This document shows, in pieces, positions 13,022 to 25,745 of a stretch of DNA of 64,000 nucleotides. Made by a program: the position numbers and the translations under genes. Numbering within the stretch: the stretch's first letter is position 1; every line of letters starts with the position of its first letter. This DNA comes from Malachius bipustulatus (taxonomy: Eukaryota > Arthropoda > Insecta > Coleoptera > Melyridae), in contig OU342631.1 of assembly GCA_910589415.1 (NCBI GenBank), positions 6,572,001 to 6,636,000 of the forward strand, in the 5' to 3' direction. A model generated the notes under the pieces. It worked only from the letters and a program-made list of their open reading frames with translations. It had not been told where the DNA came from and did no database searches.

Positions 13022-14500
13022 TACAGGGCCGTCTTAACCATTAGGCTAATAGGGCCATAGCCCAGGGGGCAACTATTTTAGGGCGTAAATTATAATTCAA
13101 AATCATTCAATTTTCCACCCAAAATTCCTTCATTTTTCTTGGAAAATAAAGAAAATATGTTTACTGCGGAACTTTAGTTCAAAAACTACAATTTATTTGA
13201 AAATTGAGTCTACATTTCCTAACTTACCATAGGTCTGCGCATTTTTAGTATATTTTTTCAATTACAGCGCAAACAACCTTCTTCTGCAATTTTGTAGAAT
13301 TTTTTTGCATGACTTTATTTCTGTTATGTTTTGTTAAGTGCATTAGTTGGTTATGATTTGTCTTTTTTCAATTCTAATGCTTTTTCTAGCGCTTCTAGCT
13401 CTATACATAACCCCCATGGCAAAAAACGGTCATTATGTAGATAAGCGGCCAGTCGCACTCAGAAATATACACTACGAGGTAATATTATGGGTCTCTAGGA
13501 GTATCATGGCACTAGTGAAAGTCTGTGGACATCGTTAACAAAGGAGATATTTACTTTGCTATAACTGTAATTATCATTGAGATGGCCTATTAATTATTTG
13601 CCGATTTTTGAAAATTTTTCCTTGCCCTTCTCGAATGGCAAATTCATTTGGGAGCGACCTCAATTCTTAAGTCAAAAATTTAAACGAAAATTAATTTGTT
13701 TCTTCAGCAAGAATATTTTTCTACCCGAAAATTACTTAACTGTCTACCAAAATATCAGTAAAAGAATTATTCGCTTTCTATTGAAAAAGATACCAACAAA
13801 AATTTTTAAAAGCCACCAGTTAAAAAGTTAAAGTACTCTGGTGTAAAGTTTACATTTTGTGACTCAGTACACTTTTACTCTGGGGTACACTACCTTTTAA
13901 ATTGGAGGACGTCTAGATGAATCGTTAAGAAAATTAAAAAAAAAAACTTTTTCCGAAAATGTTTCTTAAACGAAATAAATGGTGGTTAAGTGTCGTTTTA
14001 CGAAACTACCTTTTATTTTATCTTTGTACAGAGTGGACCAATAATTCTGGATTATTAAACACAGCAACCACAGCAACAGCCGGTCTTTCCGATGATGTAA
14101 GGGATTCCTAACTCAGACTATGACTCATTTTGAATCTGACGTAACGCCGGATACGAAATCCTCCGCAGTTTCACTCCTTCCTCTTGCCTGTTGAAATTAT
14201 TTGGATGAATGTTTATAAATTTCAATTGCTTCACGATGTAATCGGGTGTAATGTGTAATAGTAAGAGGTGGCGGCCGAGATGTAGATGAGCGGAGAATAT
14301 TGCAAACCTATTGTATAGGTTTAAAGATAGTTTTGATGTTGAGGCGCTGCAGAATTTTACCGATTCGATATGTGACGTTCTTGATATAAGGGTGCAGTTG
14401 TTGGGAAATTCACAGTTGAGCTTTAGATGGAGCAGTTTATGAGTTATAAACAAGTGAAAATCGCGATTTTCAAAGTATTTCAAAGCACTTTACAACGATA
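13022..14500. other. Non-coding stretch with old repeat fragments
   Basis: It begins with a GGGCCGTCTTAACC-type segment (13,025-13,070) that looks like the end of a dispersed repeat. The minus-strand open frame at 14,118-14,483 derives at its start (14,420-14,483) from the hairpin-element arm found elsewhere in the window (FHLFITHKLLHL-type translation), so it is not counted as a gene. Confidence 0.4.
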
Positions 14501-14589
14501 ACGGCTCAGTATACAGGCTGTCCCAGCTCATTCGAGTCGCTTTCTGTGAGCCAAACGAGGACTTTTTCAAAATTACAGAGGAAGGCATA

Positions 14590-15080
14590 TTCAAGTTTTA
14601 TTTTTTATAAGCATTTTTAGATTGTCTGAGAAGAAAAAATTGGACAGGTTTTTACCTACAGTTGGAGTTTAAATTTTTTTATTGACCAACGCACTATCCA
14701 GTGCGTCACGGGACCTACTTTAGGAGTATAAGCAAGTGAAAATCTCATTTTTCTGAATTCAAAACAATGTACAACGAAAAGGGTTCAAGATAGAAGAAAA
14801 CGGCTATACTTTCCTTTGCTTTTCTATCAGGTAGTTTAAATTTATATACGGGGTGATGAAAATTATTAGATCATTCATCACGCTGAATAAAAATTTAAAA
14901 CACCTATAATAGCAGGATACCTACCACATGAAAAGTTAAGATATGGACAAGTAAGCCGTTTTCAAATATCTTGCGTGGTTATCGTTCTACATACACTGCT
15001 ATGAAATTTGAAAATCGTGATTATTAATTTGTTTATAACTCATAAACTTCTCATTCTTAACCCCAACTGCAATCACACCA
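14590..15080. repeat. Hairpin element, family A (copy 1)
   Basis: The left half carries GCATTTTTAGATTGTCTGAGA, CAGTTGGAGTTTAAA and a CAAGTGAAAATC motif. The right half (about 14,890-15,060) carries the inverted counterparts, including ACAAGTAAGCCGTTTTC and GAAAATCGTGATTATTAAT. The centre holds CGGGGTGATGAAAATTA and its inverse. Related copies lie near 27.1-27.85 kb, 43.27-43.67 kb and 46.9-47.4 kb. It is non-coding. Confidence 0.6.
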
Positions 15081-15743
15081 ACCACCTGTATTTGATGTTC
15101 TCAAACAATTTTAAAATATGTATAATAATATACAGGGTTTCCCTGTTACAATAAAGAAGTAGGTGTCAACTTCCGGTATTTGCGAAAGTGTGATCGTCTT
15201 GGAAATATTTTCATTGAATTTGTTGTTGTCACTTTTGTATAGAAACTTTTGTTTTTGAGGCTCAGGAACCAATAGTTCTCAAGATCTGGTCGGTGGCCAA
15301 CCTTAATGAAACATCCATTCAGGGAATTGTGAAAAAGCATAAGGTCAAACTGTCAGCCACAAATTGTTTGGGAAGAATATTGAACTTTCCTTATGCAATT
15401 TTCACATAGGTCCCCTTTTCAAGATACAGGATGTTTAATTTGAAATTAAAAAACTTAAAATTTTTCCTAATTTGAATTTTTTTTCAAATTTATTCATAAA
15501 TTTGTTATGAATAAATTTGCTTCTACACATATCACAGATAATACAAGGAGCTTATAAATTTAATATTGCGAAAAAATTTAAAGGCAGATTCTTTGGTCAA
15601 AAATAAACAAAAAATTTCACTTTAACTTGTTTCCGGAAATGCATCATTTTTGAGATACATCAGAGGGTGTCAAAAAATATTATTTCTCCAGTTTTTTGAC
15701 GATATCTCGAGAATCGTATAAGATACAGAACTCAGCTTTTATA

Positions 15744-17405
15744 ACGGGTGGGCAACTAAGATGGACGCCAGCCATATCTCAAGAACGGCTCGTCTCACAG
15801 CTTTAGAGTAAAGGAAAGTATTATAAAGTATTATAAAATTACCACTAGGGGGCGTAATAGTTTTTCCAGAATGGAAAATGGGTAGTTTCTCCGTATTTTC
15901 CAAATAAGGGTGTATTCAAAATACATGTGGTCTAATTCTCAAATAATATGGATTTTTTGCTCAAATCTTTTTATGTAACTTCACAAATAAAGTGGTGGGG
16001 GTACGTCAAAATAAATTTTCTTTAAAAATCGACTAACAGCCAATATTATAAAGGCTCATTAGGCTAACGGGCAGATTTCTGTGACCATTTTTAAAGCCAA
16101 TATCGACGTCAAATTACTTTTATTAACATTTTTGTGATTCGTGGCAAGAATAGATAAATTTAAAAAATTCTACTTAGACTCGATACCTTCTTCAGAAATT
16201 GCCACAGAAATCTGCTCGTTAATTTATGTAATGAGCCTTTATAATACCCGCTGTAGTTTACGTAATTATTTGGTAAGTATCGTTTGTGAATAGGTACGGG
16301 CATTAGTCTCGTTAGAGAAAGTTTTTCATAGTCTATCGATCGAATATCACACTTTAATTATTAAAACAGTATAGCATAGCCACTATATAGGACTTCATCT
16401 GACGTACCTATAAACAAATTTTTCCATTTTTCTAGAAAAATTAAATGGAATGGTATATTTATTTATACGTAGTAAAAAGATAATTAAATTCTTAAGGTGT
16501 CATTGACAACTGCAGTCGTATAACTTTCAAGTTTAATTAGGATTTGAGGTATAAAGGTAAAATTAGCAAAAGTGAATAATTTTTGCCGTGATTTACGGTA
16601 GTGATATCTCATGACGTGAACTTTAATTTTTTTTTTCAGTTTTCACCACTGTAATAAGCGACAAAAATTCTTCATGTTTGCTAATTAAACCAACTACATT
16701 AGCTCCAATAATAACGATGATGAAGAGAAAAAAATAGAAAAAGCTGATTTTTCATCACCCTGCATACCTATTCACTTCACGTCCATGGAGACTTTTGATC
16801 GCAATGAAAATATAATTTGAATTTCAGCAATTTTAACCGAGGAATGTTTTCCATTTGATCCGTGCGGGGTCCACACTCTGAAAATTCCCAAAATCAACTT
16901 TGCTGGCAAATAACTACAGTTGGGCGCAAGAACCAGTTGCGATTTTCCAAGACACCTTGAAAATTTAATTCACTCATCACTATGTGATTCACATCATTGT
17001 ATTTAATTTTTTTTCAGAAAAAAAAAACGTGTTAATTTGCTTACTTCCGTGTAAAATAAAACCCTCTAGCTGTTGCGGTAACAAAAATAAAAATTCTTAA
17101 AGTTCAATCAACAGAGGAAGGAAAACTCTTTGTAACGAGACTAATTTGTTCAAATTCCGGTGAGGTTAACCGGAATAATCGACATTTGAATAAAGAAAGT
17201 TTCGACGTTCCCCCACCACTTATTTATGGAGTTATTAAAAAATTGCAAGATAAAAAACAGCTTATTTAAGCATTGCACCCATGACATTTCAAATATACCC
17301 TAATTTAAAAATAAATATTTTCCAGCGATTTTTCTGTGCGACTGACGAGTCGTTTCTGAGATATAGGTAGATACAGCCGACGTCCATTCTTAGTTGCCCA
17401 CCCGG
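15744..17405. repeat. Large (about 1.66 kb) inverted-repeat element with nested insert
   Basis: The outer arm GGGTGGGCAACTAAGATGGACG (from 15,746) returns inverted as CGTCCATTCTTAGTTGCCCACCC at 17,381-17,403. Further matching pairs lie inside, for example AAATAAAGTGGTGGGGGTACGTC (15,985) against GACGTTCCCCCACCACTTATTT (17,203). The interior holds a separate small element at 16,034-16,258. No transposase frame is present. Confidence 0.7.
16034..16258. repeat. Small MITE, family B (copy 1)
   Basis: Termini read CAGCCAATATTATAAAGGCTC and, inverted at the right end, GAGCCTTTATAATACCCGCTG. A second copy with the same internal landmarks (CGGGCAGATTTCTGT, AATATCGACGTCAA, CTCGATACCTTCTTCAGAAA) is at 32,250-32,465 in a Mo25 intron. 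The two copies are alignable end to end, which defines the element. It is inserted within the larger hairpin at 15,744-17,405. Confidence 0.8.
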
Positions 17406-18520
17406 TACATTGCACAGGAGGTAACAGTTTTTATGACCTGCATTAACTAGGTGACAAGCTGTGCTATATTCAGAATGTTCTGAAAAATTTTAGCCGAAAT
17501 AGCACAAGAAATTGAACTTAAATCGAATCGAAAACGAAATTATTATAGCTTGAAAACAATGAAAATGAATCCCTAAAAAAAATAAAAATATTTCATCAAA
17601 TTCAGTCTATTAAATTTTTATTGAAAATTCCTCAAATTCATGGAAGGTGACGAAACCTAACAGGGTAATAAACCGCTTTCTCTGGCTAAAATTTTATTGC
17701 TTTTCATATTTCAGCCCTAGAAGGCCGCGTTCAAGATTACATCTCAGGGAAATTGATCCTGTAGTTATCACAACTTTTTATTAAGTTTAGAGATGAAATA
17801 GCACCCACAAAATTGATCAAACGAGCAAGGGACAAAGTTTTTATAGCCGTCATTAAAATTTTATTGTGCTTATAAAAGTATTTCTTGGTGTTGTTACTTT
17901 TGTTAGGTAAAATTTTATATCCCCCTAATTATTTTTTAAATTGATTACCGAAAATAAGTTAATTAAGTTATCAGAATGGGGAAACTTAATTTCTTTAATG
18001 GAAAATCGATATAAAATGAGTTACATCGATGCTGTAAAAATTTTCTTCTTCCCCTCGCTTTGGACGATTGAATGTTTTATAATGCATAGTAGGATTACGA
18101 GTAGGATTAATAAGAATAGGGATTTGAATTAATTATTACTCAGGGATAAACAATTGCGTTGCTATTCGAGTTGGATGATTCGGAAATGTATCGTATCTCC
18201 GCTCGTAGGTGTACTACTTTGCTTTGTTATTGTAGCAAGCTGATGTCCCAAAAGGGGCAACGCGAAGAATCCGTTTCCAAAACAAAAAATCATGAGTTTT
18301 TTAGTTCCTGTTTGAGCAAAGATTTTTTTATTACTCTTTTTGTTTAAAAAAATAGAAATTACTGTTTTACATTATAAAAAATATGCTACACTACGCAAAA
18401 TTGAAAGTGTCGCTCCCCAAAATTTTGCCTGATTTTGACTGGGGATAACTTTTGATATTATTTTTCACTTAGGTACATTTTAGGGGATTTGGATTTTGTT
18501 TTCGCATGTCAGTAGCCCTA

Positions 18521-18970
18521 TACGGTGGTCCAACTTAAAACGTCTGGACTTTACCAAACGATAGATAACGTTAAAATAATGCCAGTTTCTCTAATACACT
18601 TATAGCAGGAAAAGTTTTCTTTTCAAGATTCAGGGCAGGGCGTTGAAGTTTTGGGGAAAAAATATTGTCAAAACAGCTGCTTTAAAACAATTGAAATTCA
18701 TGTAAGTATCTTTCATGATTTACGGCTTTATGGTGATAAATTGCGAAAACCAGCGGCGAAGATATGGGTGTGCCATTGCCCCCTTTCAAAAAAAAAATTG
18801 ACGCCATTTATTGTTTTGACAATATTCACAAAACATTATTTTTTCCCAAAACTTCAACCCTTATCTTGAAAACGAGCTTTCTCTGCTATAAGTGTATTAG
18901 AGAAACTGGCATTATTTTAACGTTTCTATCGTTTGGTAAAGTCCTGACGTTAAGTTGGACCATCTTGTAT
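18521..18970. repeat. Hairpin element with TACGGTGGTCCAACTTAA-type termini
   Basis: The arm at 18,521-18,665 (GGTGGTCCAACTTAAAACG, then CTCTAATACACTTATAGCAG) is repeated inverted at 18,820-18,970 (CTGCTATAAGTGTATTAGAG, then TTAAGTTGGACCATCTTG). It is TA-bounded. The short open frames at 18,651-18,994 are a by-product of the repeat. Confidence 0.75.
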
Positions 18971-19992
18971 AGTTTAAAATGTTACAATGACTAATTTTGA
19001 CGACTTCGGCATTTTGGCAGGTTTTTCGATGGGGGATCATTTAAAATAATTGATTCCAGCTTTTAATCTTTCGGTGCAAACTAATTAATCATCGCTACGA
19101 AAATTTTAACAATCATTGCGCTCGTTTCAGTCAAATAGTGATTGTTAGAATTTTCGTAACAATGGTTACATACCATGTTCAGGCAAAAAAGAGCACTGAA
19201 AACGCGCAGATGTAATTTGGCTGCTTTTTTGTCAATTTGTTTTATTTATCACAATTATCAAAATATTTTATCTCATTAGCAAGAGAGCAGTTCTTTTAAA
19301 GTGTTCACAAATGAAGGTTTTTTTGGAGACAAGTTGACTTGCATTCAATTTTCCTCCCGGAACCTGTTTCCAGATAAATTAAAATTGAGTAATTTTTTAT
19401 GCAATCTTTTATTTTAAATGTTTGTCTTGACTCAATTCTCATCCCTGGAATTTCTTGTCTTCAATGCAAGAATTTCCAAAATCGGTTTTGCGAGAAAAAA
19501 ATTTATGCACTTCAAGAGCAAACAGTTGATTTTTAGAGACCACCCTGTAAATACAGGTGTTAAATCGAAAATTTGAAAATCACTTCGAGGTGTTAGTACA
19601 GATTCAAAATTTTCTCATCAAAACTTACAAGAAAAATTTACGTGGGTACGACCCGTAAAGTTATTTTCCACACCTTCACATATCACCCTGTAGAAAATCG
19701 TTAACAGTTATTATTTTATTTCTTATCCAATTTAGTAGAAAAATAAAGGATAGGGCTGCCCGAAAATAAAAGTGAAATCCCTTCGGAGTATCGATAGGTA
19801 TCCCTAATTAAATTTTACATTGTAATATTGTAATATTGTAATTATTGTAATTCCTTTTACTTTACATTTGTAATAAAATTGCTTATTAGTAATAAAATTA
19901 CCAATGTAACAACAATTCAAACACATACATGTTTACAGGAGACTGAAATAACAAAATGGGCAGTCTGGAATGAAAAGCATCTCTGTATGGTA

Positions 19993-20394
19993 CAGTTCAT
20001 CGGTTATTTATTGGCGGAGAATTCTCTGAATTAATCTGGACTGATAGCAAAAATATTGATTCAGGCAGTGGCGTGCAAAAAATTATGCTTATAACTCTCA
20101 CTATGGACAAAATCTTGTTAATTTTCACCTGATAATATTCAATATCAACCACGCCGCCTATGGCAGGTGCAATTGGATGAACGTTTTAAATGATAAACAC
20201 TCATTATCGAGACAATTACAAAGATAAGAGCGAAAAAAAAATCGAATGTTCAGAGAGATCTATGCAAAAGTGTTAAATTATTTCTGTTCTCTATACATTT
20301 AGATATGACTTTTTTGAATCACGAGTATACCGATAAAATTTTTATTGCTTATCGACTTTCAAGAATTCTCCGCCAATAAATAATCGATGAGCTG
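19993..20394. repeat. 402-bp element with short terminal inverted repeats
   Basis: The left end CAGTTCATCGGTTATTTATTGG is matched inverted at the right end (CCAATAAATAATCGATGAGCTG). Both ends are bounded by TA. The inverted segment is about 35 bp per side, ending at GCGGAGAATTCT. The interior is non-coding. TA flanks and CAG...CTG ends fit a Tc1/mariner-derived MITE. Confidence 0.75.
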
Positions 20395-20624
20395 TACCAA
20401 CCGTACAATAATAATGACTTCACTCTTTGCGTGAGAGACTGGGGAGGCGGACAGGAAATCAGAATAATAATTGAGTTCCGATTAAATATGAAAACGGTAT
20501 AGGCTCAGTGGTGTAAAAAAAAACGATGAAAAATACGAATATTTAAATAATAATACGTCTAAACCAAGATTTTAGTTTAAGAATCCTAATGAAGTGCTTG
20601 ACAACATTTTTAGTGGATGTTATA

Positions 20625-21204
20625 CAGGGTGTACCAGCTCGATTTAGACAACGGTAAGGGCCGTGTAGGTCTCGTCAAGACGAAACGTTTTTTTATTTGA
20701 AGTTTTTGGATTTGGACCTTCGTTGCGGAAATATGGCCGACTTCCGGTTTTTAGTTTTTTGGCTCCAGTTTCGGCATTTTTAGGTTCTCGCCCAAACTGA
20801 AACTAGTTTTGGAAACTTCTTATCTTCAGTTACAACTTTCGTATTGAAGTCAAGGTTCTATCTCTGTTGGATTCAAAATCTTAATTTTTCAATTTGATTC
20901 AATTTGTGTTGATTCAAATACTAAAATTTAAAGTCTTGGGCATGTCGCCATTTTGAATCCAACAGAGATAGAACCTTGACTTCAATATGAAAATTGTAAC
21001 TGAAGCTAAGGAGTTTCCAAAACTAGTTTTAGTTTGGGCGAGAACCTAAAAATGCCGAAACTGGAGCCAAAAAACTAAAAACCGGAAGTCGGCCATATTT
21101 CCGCAACGAAGGTCCAAATCCAAAAACTTCAAATAAAAAAACGTTTCGTCTTGACGAGACCTACACGGCCCTTACCGTTGTCTAAATTGAGCTGGTACAC
21201 CCTG
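20625..21204. repeat. Near-perfect 580-bp hairpin element
   Basis: Arms 20,625-20,879 and 20,950-21,204 (255 bp each) are nearly exact reverse complements around a 70-bp AT-rich loop. Ends are CAGGGTGTACCAGCTC and GAGCTGGTACACCCTG, flanked by TATA on the left and TATA on the right. Very few mismatches are visible, so this copy is young or has been homogenised. A transcript through it would fold into a long double-stranded RNA. Confidence 0.92.
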
Positions 21205-21706
21205 TATACACGGTATGAGGCATATCTGTAATTTAATTTCAAGAAACATTTTTTTCATACAGCATAAAGCCAAAGGCATCCTTTGTTGTTTGCTTTTCTT
21301 TGTGCGTGAATTATGTGTAGCAGATTCACACATTCCATGGATTTGAAGGAACTTTGAAAAAAAATTACAAGCGGCTAATACCTTGAATCCTACTTTACTA
21401 AAGAAATTAAGGGATGAGGGATGTATGTATCTAACTGAAAACATGGAATATACGAGTACACTATTTAAGTATAACATTAATTATTATGTTTGCTTCAAAA
21501 ATATGAAGCACGTACCTATGAAGTATTCGGAGAGTTGATTAAGAAAATATTCATTGTGAGCAGACCTTTCTTATTGAAAAATATAATAATTATATGAAAA
21601 ATATAGACGCGCGGTATCTTTTAATTTTTTACAAAGTTTACAAAAGGGGAAATTTCCATATAAATATCGACTTCTAAATATTATTTAAATTAGTATTGTA
21701 AATATA

Positions 21707-22104
21707 CAGGGTGTCGATTTGAAAACTTGCCACCTTGAAAACTTGAAACAGGTAAATTTTTTTAATTTAATTTATTTCTATTGACGTAAAAAAATTATAC
21801 AGGTGTTCCTTGATCCAGTAATTTTCTATTTTTTTAAATGGGAAAAACTGCGATTTTAACTCCAATTGTAAATACCATTCTTACTGGATTTTCTCAGATA
21901 ATCTGAAAATGTATTAATATACAGGTGTCCCATTATTTAAAAAAATAGACAATGTCGTCTGAGTCAAGGAACAACCTGTATAATTTTTTTTACCTCAATA
22001 GAATATAAATTAAATTTAAAAATACACCTGTTTCGGGATTTCTTTGAGAAACATTTTTCGAATGAGAATTCAGGGGTGGCAAATTTTCAAATTCACACCC
22101 GCTG
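21707..22104. repeat. Hairpin element with CAGGGTGTCGATTTG termini
   Basis: The left arm starts CAGGGTGTCGATTTGAAAAC; the right arm ends with CAAATTCACACCCGCTG. Inner pairs include TATTGACGTAAAAAAATTAT against ATAATTTTTTTTACCTCAATA. The centre holds a segment (GTAAATACCATTCTTACTGG) also present in family A hairpins. The arms are clearly diverged. Confidence 0.7.
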
Positions 22105-24010
22105 TATTATATTTACATTATTTTATATTTAATATTCTATCTAAATATTGCATGACTACCGTAAAATGATCATTCATTACGATTGTATAGATAATTATGT
22201 TGGTATATATGGTAATACATTTTTAAGTCTGTTAAAACATATTTGAGAAAATTGGGAAAAAATTTTCAATTTGTGCCTTCATTTTCCTTATTTCCATCAT
22301 TTCATTTCTTTGTGACAAATTTGTGAAACTAAGTTTCGAAAATAACTTCCCAAACTAAAAACGATTTCTCGAAATGGTTCAACAGAATTAAAAGCTAACT
22401 GCAGCAACGGAATAACAGCTTTTCAATCCTAACAAATGTTCCATTTAACATTTTTCCTTGAAACAATTACAGCAGTAATAAATGTTAAGGAAGTCGATAT
22501 TTACTTGAGAATTCCCTAAAAAACGCAACCAAGAGCAAAACAATATTTTTCCTAATGGATTCCTTATTTTTTAATATGAATAATAATAGTCATTTATTAT
22601 ACAAAGGGAAAAAAGTTATTGATGTTAGCTCGAATTTATGATTTAATTCGTACCCGACGCGTTAGCGGAAGGGACAAACATTTTTTCTTGTGTATAATAT
22701 GCAATTTATTTCTTTGAGAAGAAAACGCTGGTTTTTGCCTGGTAACGAAACGATTTAATTCGATGTTATTTGTAATTTAATTAAAATTGAAGAAAGTTTT
22801 GCAAAGATTCTTGTAAGTTTTCGACGAGTGAATGAATTTAATAATATGGATGATGATTATTATGAAAATAGCCTTAATAATAATTTAATTGTCATTTGGA
22901 CATTAAGGATAATAATGTGTAACTTTCGTATCTGTGTTGAATATAAATTGATAATATCCGAATGTTATTAGTAGCTATACCTAAGCGGTCATATCGGGGA
23001 AAAAAGTACTAATTTTTTCCCTGCTAGTTTACTTTTTTCCCCGATAAAAAGCAGTTCATATAAGTAAGCATTTTTTATGTCTGCTAAAGGGGATAAAATG
23101 CCATATACTTTTTGCCCGTCTTAGAAAAAAGAGTAATTATAAAACATTATCTGAATTTCCCATTAATAATTTTCTTATTACTGGAATTTTTAATCAAAAG
23201 AGATAGTAAATGGTAATGATACGAAGAATTTTTTGTCACATACTCAAATCCCAAGGAAGCTTATACAAAACGCAAACTAAGTTCCATTTAATTATACAGC
23301 CAGGAATCTCGTGTGAGTTTACTCGAATTTATCTCATTTTTGATGGCAATTATCTCAGTCTTCTCTTTCAATCATCAATAATTCAGTGTCAGGTGTGGGG
23401 TGAGAATGTTAATTCTCAGGCTTAACAAATAAATTTTAATAGGCGAAGATTGCTTTAAGAAAGTGTAGATAAAAGAGTTTAAAGTTACTAACTCAACCGT
23501 GTACTTAGGGAAATGTAGTAAATGTAAAAATTACGAAAAGGTCATTAGGACTTTAAAAACGCTTTTCCTTGAATTACTAGGAATGTCAATAAGCGTTTCT
23601 GATCATTTCCAAAAATGTTTGAAGTTTCTTATTTTGGGCCTTTTTTTAGTGCGGACTGCGGACTAAATTTTGTTACTTCATAACTGCTTGTTAACTGGAA
23701 TACTTCGCAAACAGCTCACGTTTTTTATCTTTTTTAATAGTCGGCGCCAGGCCTGAAACTTATTCTTATCGAGTTTTAGAAATGTTTTACAGAAATTTTG
23801 ACAATAATTATCCTTGCAAGTCCAGCTACTATGATGTATGTAAGATTTTTGATATTTTGTGGGAATCCTTTTCCAACCGTTTAACGTAAGCTTATTGAGT
23901 TAATAATTCCCAAGCCGGTCGTATAGATATTTGGCCGATTATAGAGCATGTGGTTAGGTGAATCAGTAATTCCCACTTTAAAGCAAGATTATAATTATCG
24001 AGGAACTCTT
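22105..24010. other. Intronic AT-rich stretch
   Basis: No gene was recognised. A short hairpin at 22,995-23,045 pairs CGGGGAAAAAAGTA with TTTACTTTTTTCCCCG. The remaining open frames are short and unrelated to known families. Confidence 0.4.
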
Positions 24011-24011
24011 G

Positions 24012-24245
24012 GTTTAATTATGTGATCAGAGGTGGTTTAACCGTTTAACTTAGCGTGAAGACCATTAACTTGCAGCCCAAAGGTCATGGGTTCAAATGCG
24101 AGTAGGGCCACTGGTGTACTCTCCTAATTACATTTTGATACCTATTTAAATTCAGTATGTGTATGATGTGTATGGTGAGGAAAAATAGTAATTATAATGC
24201 TGTAATTATTTTGTAAGTCAAGATCCACACTTTTAGTATAACAAT
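24012..24245 (+). mobile_element. tRNA-derived SINE-like element
   Basis: A tRNA-like head carries a weak A-box region (GTGGTTTAACCG near 24,026) and a good B-box, GGTTCAAATGC near 24,088-24,100, at tRNA-like spacing. A non-tRNA body with GTGTATGATGTGTATGG short repeats follows. No A-rich tail is obvious. It differs from the SINE at 27.1 kb. The call rests mainly on the B-box. Confidence 0.45.
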
Positions 24246-25516
24246 AAGTTACTTATAGACCATAATTACAGGCTGGGACAAAAAATCGACTGTGTGGTAC
24301 TTATCTTTTTTTATTTTTATTAAATCTTACTTTTAAATTTTGCAATGATACAAAATAGGTAATTTTTTATTTAATTTATTCTCTATAGGCGTCATTTTTA
24401 TTTGGGATGTTCCTTGGTTCCATTGGTAACAACGTCACCATAAAAAAAAATTTGATTTCAGATGAGTTTATAATAATTTTTTATAAGTTCTGCAGGCTGT
24501 ATTTATTTGGAACCCTATTTTAGAAGCAGCCTATTATTGTTTTAATTGTTTTATTAAGTTAATCTAGAGAGTCGATATTTTTATACTTCTTACCTACCCT
24601 TGTATCTCTTGTATATACATGTTATCCCAAAGTTTTTGGAAGACGCAAAATGCCATTGAGGTAATTTATAAACAGGATCCACTACCCACGCAACTGTAAT
24701 TTGAAAAGGCCTATCTAAATATAATAATTTACGGGACGTGTGTTCTGAAAGGCTGACCGAGCAAGTCACCGTAATGTATGGGACATGCACTGGGTTATAT
24801 AAGCTTAGTATTAATTAAATGTTGTGCCTTTTATGGTTTATTACATTATATGGGGTATTGTGTTATTATGGTTCATTAATGTTTGTACCAAACTTCCCGG
24901 CTGCTACAGAAACCCGAGATGGTTATTTCAAATGATCCCTCCATTTCTCGTTAAGGTAGATACGAATTTCAATCATTTTGTTTATGCCTAAAGAAATAAT
25001 GGCATTTAATTTCGTGCATTACCGTGTCATAAAATTAATCTCTGGCAATATTTCGCATTGAAGATAAAAATAATAATGTTATTTTTTATTATATTAGGTA
25101 CCTACGTAGTTTTAGGTACTCATATCCATTGTTTGAAGAAATCTGAAGGAGTACCGGTACCAGTAGGAGAAAGGGGAGTGCTTTGGCAATATAAAGACTT
25201 AACAAATATAATTAATTTTGTTTGTGTTTTCTCTTCGATGACCACCTACTCTAAAATTCGTTTAAACCAAGCAATACAATGAAAACCTGTTTGATTTGAG
25301 CAACATGTAACTACTTCTGACATAATTTTATATAAATTACTTTTAATTACTTTCAAATTTATTAAAATTGCCTTCAACAACCTCCTATTATTCTAATCAG
25401 ACCACATTTATTAGATCGAATATCAAAATTAAATGCAATATCCTGAACAATTAAATCAATGCCAGCAATGAAAATTAAGAGTTGCATAACAATGAAATCG
25501 GAAAAAGTTAACTCAC

Positions 25517-25536
25517 GATTCAAGCAGTCGGTTCAT
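25517..25536 (-). CDS. Cationic amino acid transporter, first coding exon (start codon)
   Basis: On the minus strand the segment reads ATG AAC CGA CTG CTT GAA TC, followed directly by a GTGAGT donor. It encodes MNRLLE plus two bases of a serine codon. Joined to the exon at 10,757, which begins with C and then TTG AAG, the codon becomes TCC and the frame runs on without a stop: MNRLLES then LKIPNLP. The start has a favourable context (ACAAG before ATG), and the sequence just upstream on that strand is less AT-rich, as expected for a promoter-proximal region. The call rests on the phase match, the donor and the context; an alternative upstream exon cannot be excluded. Confidence 0.55.
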
Positions 25537-25745
25537 CTTGTCGGTTTGCGGGGTAATTCACATTGTTTCGGAACTATAGACTAATTATTTCGCTATCATA
25601 AGCATTGCCCTAGCTGTAACATCACTTTCTACACGGACATTTTCTCTCTACTGCCCTCGTTCACGATTTTCCCCTGTTGTCAAACCGTGGGAAACTCGCT
25701 GCGAATCTAAGACCATAAAACGGGGAAAAAATTCATCGCGGAATA
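25537..25745 (-). promoter_or_regulatory. Probable 5' UTR and promoter-proximal region of the transporter gene
   Basis: This stretch is noticeably richer in G, C and CpG than its surroundings (CGTGTAG, CGAGGGC, CGCAGCGAG on the minus strand). It lies directly upstream of the proposed ATG and contains short upstream ATGs. No TATA box was identified with confidence. Confidence 0.35.

Noticed and set aside
14118..14483. Minus-strand open frame of 121 codons
   Set aside because: Its beginning translates the arm of a repeated hairpin element (family A) and the rest has no family resemblance, so it is treated as repeat-derived.
24590..24790. 66-codon minus-strand frame
   Set aside because: No flanking splice signals in a consistent phase and no recognisable domain; kept out as a chance frame in intron.
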